Shown: positions 61,740 to 64,000 of the stretch, piece by piece | Position numbering within the stretch: position 1 is the stretch's first letter | Layout: each line of letters opens with the position of its first letter | From: Mycobacterium sp. 4858 | GTDB lineage: Bacteria; Actinomycetota; Actinomycetes; Mycobacteriales; Mycobacteriaceae | DNA: 64,000 nucleotides | NCBI RefSeq assembly: GCF_900240975.1 | Contig: NZ_LT968775.1 | Span: 1,550,001-1,614,000, forward strand | Direction: 5' to 3' | Translations under genes and position numbers: made by a program | Notes under the pieces: model-generated | What the model was told of the DNA's origin: nothing | Seen by the model: the letters and a program-made list of their open reading frames with translations, nothing else | Databases searched by the model: none

Positions 61740-62459
61740 ATGCAGAGCTGGCTGGCCGCACCGCTGTTGGGCGGCAACGTGCAAGGCGTCCGACATCTCG
61801 TCGAACTGTTCGTCGCGTTCGGTTTGACCACGCTCATCGGCCTGGAACGCACCATCCAGGGCAAAAGCGCCGGACTGCGGACCCAGACGATCGTGGGAAC
61901 CTCGTCGGCGCTGATCATGCTGGTGAGCAAGTACGGCTTCGCCGACGTGCTCTCGGCCGGCACGATCGCGCTGGACCCGTCCCGGGTCGCGGCCCAAATC
62001 GTCTCCGGCATCGGCTTTTTGGGCGCCGGCATCATCATCACCAGGCGCGGTGCGGTGCACGGGCTCACCACCGCGGCTGCGGTGTGGGAATCGGCCGCCG
62101 TCGGCATGGCCGTGGGCGCCGGATTGCTGCTGCTCGCCATCGCGGTGGTGGCCCTGCATTTCGTCAGCGCGCTGGTCTTCAAGGCGGTCGAAGGCCGGCT
62201 GACGGCACAGCTGCGCGGTACGGTCCGGGTGCAGATCATCTACCAGAACGGCCGGGGCATGCTGCGCGAGGTGCTGCGGATCTGCGGGCAGCGGAACTGG
62301 CAGCTCACCGAGCTGGACGCCGACACGCACGACATCGACGACGGCGAGGTGCGGGTGACGATGACGCTGTCGGGCGCGCAGATCGCGAACGCGCAAGAGG
62401 TGTTCGGTGACGTCGACGGGGTGGTGGCGGTGTTGCGAACCGACGACTACCCCGACTGA
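61740..62459 (+). CDS. MgtC/SapB family protein
   Basis: A 239-residue protein with four or five transmembrane helices (LFVAFGLTTLIGLERTIQGKSAGLRTQ, ASQIV-like GIGFLGAGIII) and a C-terminal ACT-like domain (VRVQIIYQNGRGMLREVLRICG). The LGAGII and GLTTAAAVW motifs are typical of MgtC. Family members aid growth at low magnesium and in macrophages and can inhibit ATP synthase. It lies between the LAM mannosyltransferase and the efflux pump, which are adjacent in M. tuberculosis. The ATG at 61740 is chosen; a TTG at 61731 would add three residues. Confidence 0.88.
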   Translation: MQSWLAAPLLGGNVQGVRHLVELFVAFGLTTLIGLERTIQGKSAGLRTQTIVGTSSALIMLVSKYGFADVLSAGTIALDPSRVAAQIVSGIGFLGAGIIITRRGAVHGLTTAAAVWESAAVGMAVGAGLLLLAIAVVALHFVSALVFKAVEGRLTAQLRGTVRVQIIYQNGRGMLREVLRICGQRNWQLTELDADTHDIDDGEVRVTMTLSGAQIANAQEVFGDVDGVVAVLRTDDYPD

Positions 62460-62471
62460 GCGGGGCGCGGG

Positions 62472-63881
62472 TCAGCCGACCGGCTGCGTCTCGCGCACGC
62501 CGCGGGTCGCGCCGTAGGACACCGCGACACCGGCGGCGCTCAGGGCGGTGAACACCGTGAACAGCCAGTGCGCCGCCATGCCGTCGCCGCCCTTGGCGGT
62601 GTTGACCACCACCCCGGCCAGCCCGGCCGCGATCGCTGCGGAGATCAGCTGGACGGTGTTGATCGCCGCCGAGGCGGCGCTTCCTTCGGCGGGGTCGTCG
62701 ACCGACGCCATCGCGCGCGCCGACAGATGCGGCCAGGCCATCCCGATCCCGGTGCCCGCGACCAGCAGCGCCACCGCCCACAGCGCGGCCGTCCAGGGTG
62801 AGGTGTCGCCGCGCCGCGCGACGGCGGCCAGGGCCAGCCCCGAGGCGGCGACGATCGGCGCCGCCACGATCACCCGGCCGATCGTGCGGGGGCTCTCCAG
62901 CGACGCGCTGAGGATCTCGCTGACCGTCCAGCCGAGCGCCAGCGCGGCGCCCAGGAACCCGGCCGCGATCGGGGTCAGATGCGCCAGCCGCTGGCCGAAC
63001 AGCGGTACGTAGGTGTTCACCATCGCGGCGCCCATCAGCGCGCCCATGGTCAGATAGATCCACTTCAGCGGGCCGGGGCCGAACACGCTGGGCGGCAGGA
63101 TCGCCGTGTGCATGCGCCAGTCCACGAGCACGAACAGGCCCACCAGCGCGATGCCGGCGGCGAGCAGCGCAAACGTCGCCAGCGTGTTGCGCGGAATCTG
63201 GGCGACGCTGACCGCGAGCGCGGCGGCTCCGATCAGCAGCAGCGAGCGCACCGGCACCTTCATCGGCAGCGCGGTGGCGGTGGGCGCGACGCGGATCAGC
63301 GCGACGGGCACCAGCGTCGCCATCAAGCCGGTCAGCACCGCCATCGCCACGAAGGCCCATCGCCACAGGCCGAGCTGGGCGAACAGGCCACCCGTCGTCG
63401 GGCCGACCACCGTGGCCACGCCCCACATCGCCGACACCAGCGCCGACCCGCGGGTCCACAGCGTGCGCGGCAGCGCGGAATTGATGACCGCGTAACCAAG
63501 GCCGGCCAGCAGTCCGCCGGCGACGCCCTGCAGGGCACGCCCAGCTATCAAAACCTGCATGTTCGGCGCCGCCGCGCAAACCAGGCTCGAGACACCGAAT
63601 ACGGCAAGTCCGGTCAGGTAAGACGACCGCGCCCCGGCCCGCAGCAGCATCGGATTGACCATCGCCGCCGCCACCACGGACCCGACGAGGTACAGGGTCG
63701 TCACCCAGGCGTAGAGCCGGCTGCCGCCGATTTCGGCGATCGTGTTGGGCAACAAGCTGGTGGTCAAGAACTCGTTGGTGGCATACAGCGCCACCCCGCC
63801 GGCCAGCAGGATGGAGGTCCTCAGATACCTCGGCCCCAGCAGCTCGTTCCAGCCGCCGGTGACGGTCACGGTGTCGGTCAC
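62472..63881 (-). CDS. MFS drug efflux protein (Rv1634-like)
   Basis: A 469-residue major facilitator with about 14 hydrophobic segments, the DHA2-like pattern. Features are an early YLVGSVVAAAMVNPMLLRAGARSS (loop 2-3), GRALQGVAGGLLAGLGYAVI (motif C region) and a duplicated second half. It matches M. tuberculosis Rv1634, a proton-driven drug exporter. GTG start at 63881. It lies downstream of uvrB on the same strand and converges with MgtC. Substrates cannot be told from sequence. Confidence 0.88.
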   Translation of the reverse strand: MTDTVTVTGGWNELLGPRYLRTSILLAGGVALYATNEFLTTSLLPNTIAEIGGSRLYAWVTTLYLVGSVVAAAMVNPMLLRAGARSSYLTGLAVFGVSSLVCAAAPNMQVLIAGRALQGVAGGLLAGLGYAVINSALPRTLWTRGSALVSAMWGVATVVGPTTGGLFAQLGLWRWAFVAMAVLTGLMATLVPVALIRVAPTATALPMKVPVRSLLLIGAAALAVSVAQIPRNTLATFALLAAGIALVGLFVLVDWRMHTAILPPSVFGPGPLKWIYLTMGALMGAAMVNTYVPLFGQRLAHLTPIAAGFLGAALALGWTVSEILSASLESPRTIGRVIVAAPIVAASGLALAAVARRGDTSPWTAALWAVALLVAGTGIGMAWPHLSARAMASVDDPAEGSAASAAINTVQLISAAIAAGLAGVVVNTAKGGDGMAAHWLFTVFTALSAAGVAVSYGATRGVRETQPVG

Positions 63882-63938
63882 CCTTCTACCGTATGGGGTG
63901 TCTCCTGGGCGCCCATCCGAGATGTGCTGCCAGCAAAC

Positions 63939-64000
63939 TCATTTCAGGCCGGCGGCGTCCATCCCCCGCAGTTCCTTCTTCAGGTCGGCGATCTCGTCGC
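63939..64000 (-). CDS. uvrB: Excinuclease ABC subunit B, C-terminal end (partial)
   Basis: The last about 20 codons read DEIADLKKELRGMDAAGLK and stop. This is the end of the UVR motif helix by which UvrB binds UvrC. The gene continues beyond the right edge. Position next to the Rv1634-like gene agrees with M. tuberculosis. Confidence 0.85.
   Translation of the reverse strand, partial: DEIADLKKELRGMDAAGLK

Overview
The window is a high-GC actinobacterial chromosome segment from a Mycobacterium, most likely a slow-growing non-tuberculous species (for example the M. avium complex or a relative). From about 10.5 kb to the right end the gene order mirrors the M. tuberculosis interval Rv1668c-Rv1633, read in reverse: ABC-F protein, pks11, pks9, pks17/8, pks7, pks10, argH-argC, pheT-pheS, Rv1648-Rv1647, Rv1645c, tsnR, rplT-rpmI-infC, lysX, Rv1639c, uvrA, Rv1637c, Rv1636, Rv1635c, Rv1634, uvrB. 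The PE17 and PE_PGRS30 genes and cyp139 known from M. tuberculosis are absent. An MgtC-family gene and an SGNH hydrolase gene sit where M. tuberculosis has no counterpart. All comparisons with M. tuberculosis are from memory, not from a search.

Region 1 (1-10.5 kb) is accessory. It holds the start of an exported protein, an MspA-type porin, a 13E12-repeat HNH nuclease with an SOS box over its start codon, and a non-coding stretch able to fold into a long hairpin. Then comes a tightly overlapping six-gene operon (2802-9658): small membrane protein, gluconate-dehydrogenase-subunit-3-like protein, GMC flavoprotein, GH15 glycosidase, SDR, and a mandelate-racemase-subgroup enolase. It looks like an undescribed route for glucoside cleavage, sugar oxidation and aldonate dehydration. 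A PAS-ANTAR regulator follows.

Region 2 (10.5-31.1 kb) holds an intact ABC-F ATPase, an SGNH hydrolase and a polyketide locus on the minus strand: type III PKS (pks10-like), pks7 (methylmalonyl-type AT, fully reducing), pks8/17 (malonyl-type AT, broken by a 43-nt deletion in the ER domain), pks9 (KS with Gln in place of the active Cys, a loading-module signature) and a second type III PKS (pks11-like). Together they suggest an assembly line making a methyl-branched acyl chain that is finished by type III enzymes.

Region 3 (31.2-39.7 kb) is the complete arginine operon argC-J-B-D-F-R-G-H on the minus strand. Many of its genes overlap by ATGA or GTGA. A candidate ArgR operator lies at the argC start, and a long palindrome sits between argG and argH. 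Region 4 (39.7-48.7 kb) holds pheS-pheT, a rhomboid-like membrane protein, a class III adenylate cyclase, an MpaB/DUF2236 protein behind a perfect 16-bp palindrome, tsnR with an apparent CTG start, and infC-rpmI-rplT with an apparent AUC start and a terminator-like hairpin in the leader.

Region 5 (48.7-64 kb) holds lysX, an esterase-like membrane protein, small genes, an AlkZ-like winged-helix protein, uvrA behind a near-perfect PafBC-type promoter, a metallo-beta-lactamase-fold hydrolase, a two-unit 54-bp tandem repeat, a cAMP-binding-type universal stress protein, a LAM-capping-type mannosyltransferase, MgtC, an MFS efflux pump, and the last codons of uvrB. I saw no tRNA genes, rRNA genes, CRISPR arrays or complete insertion sequences.
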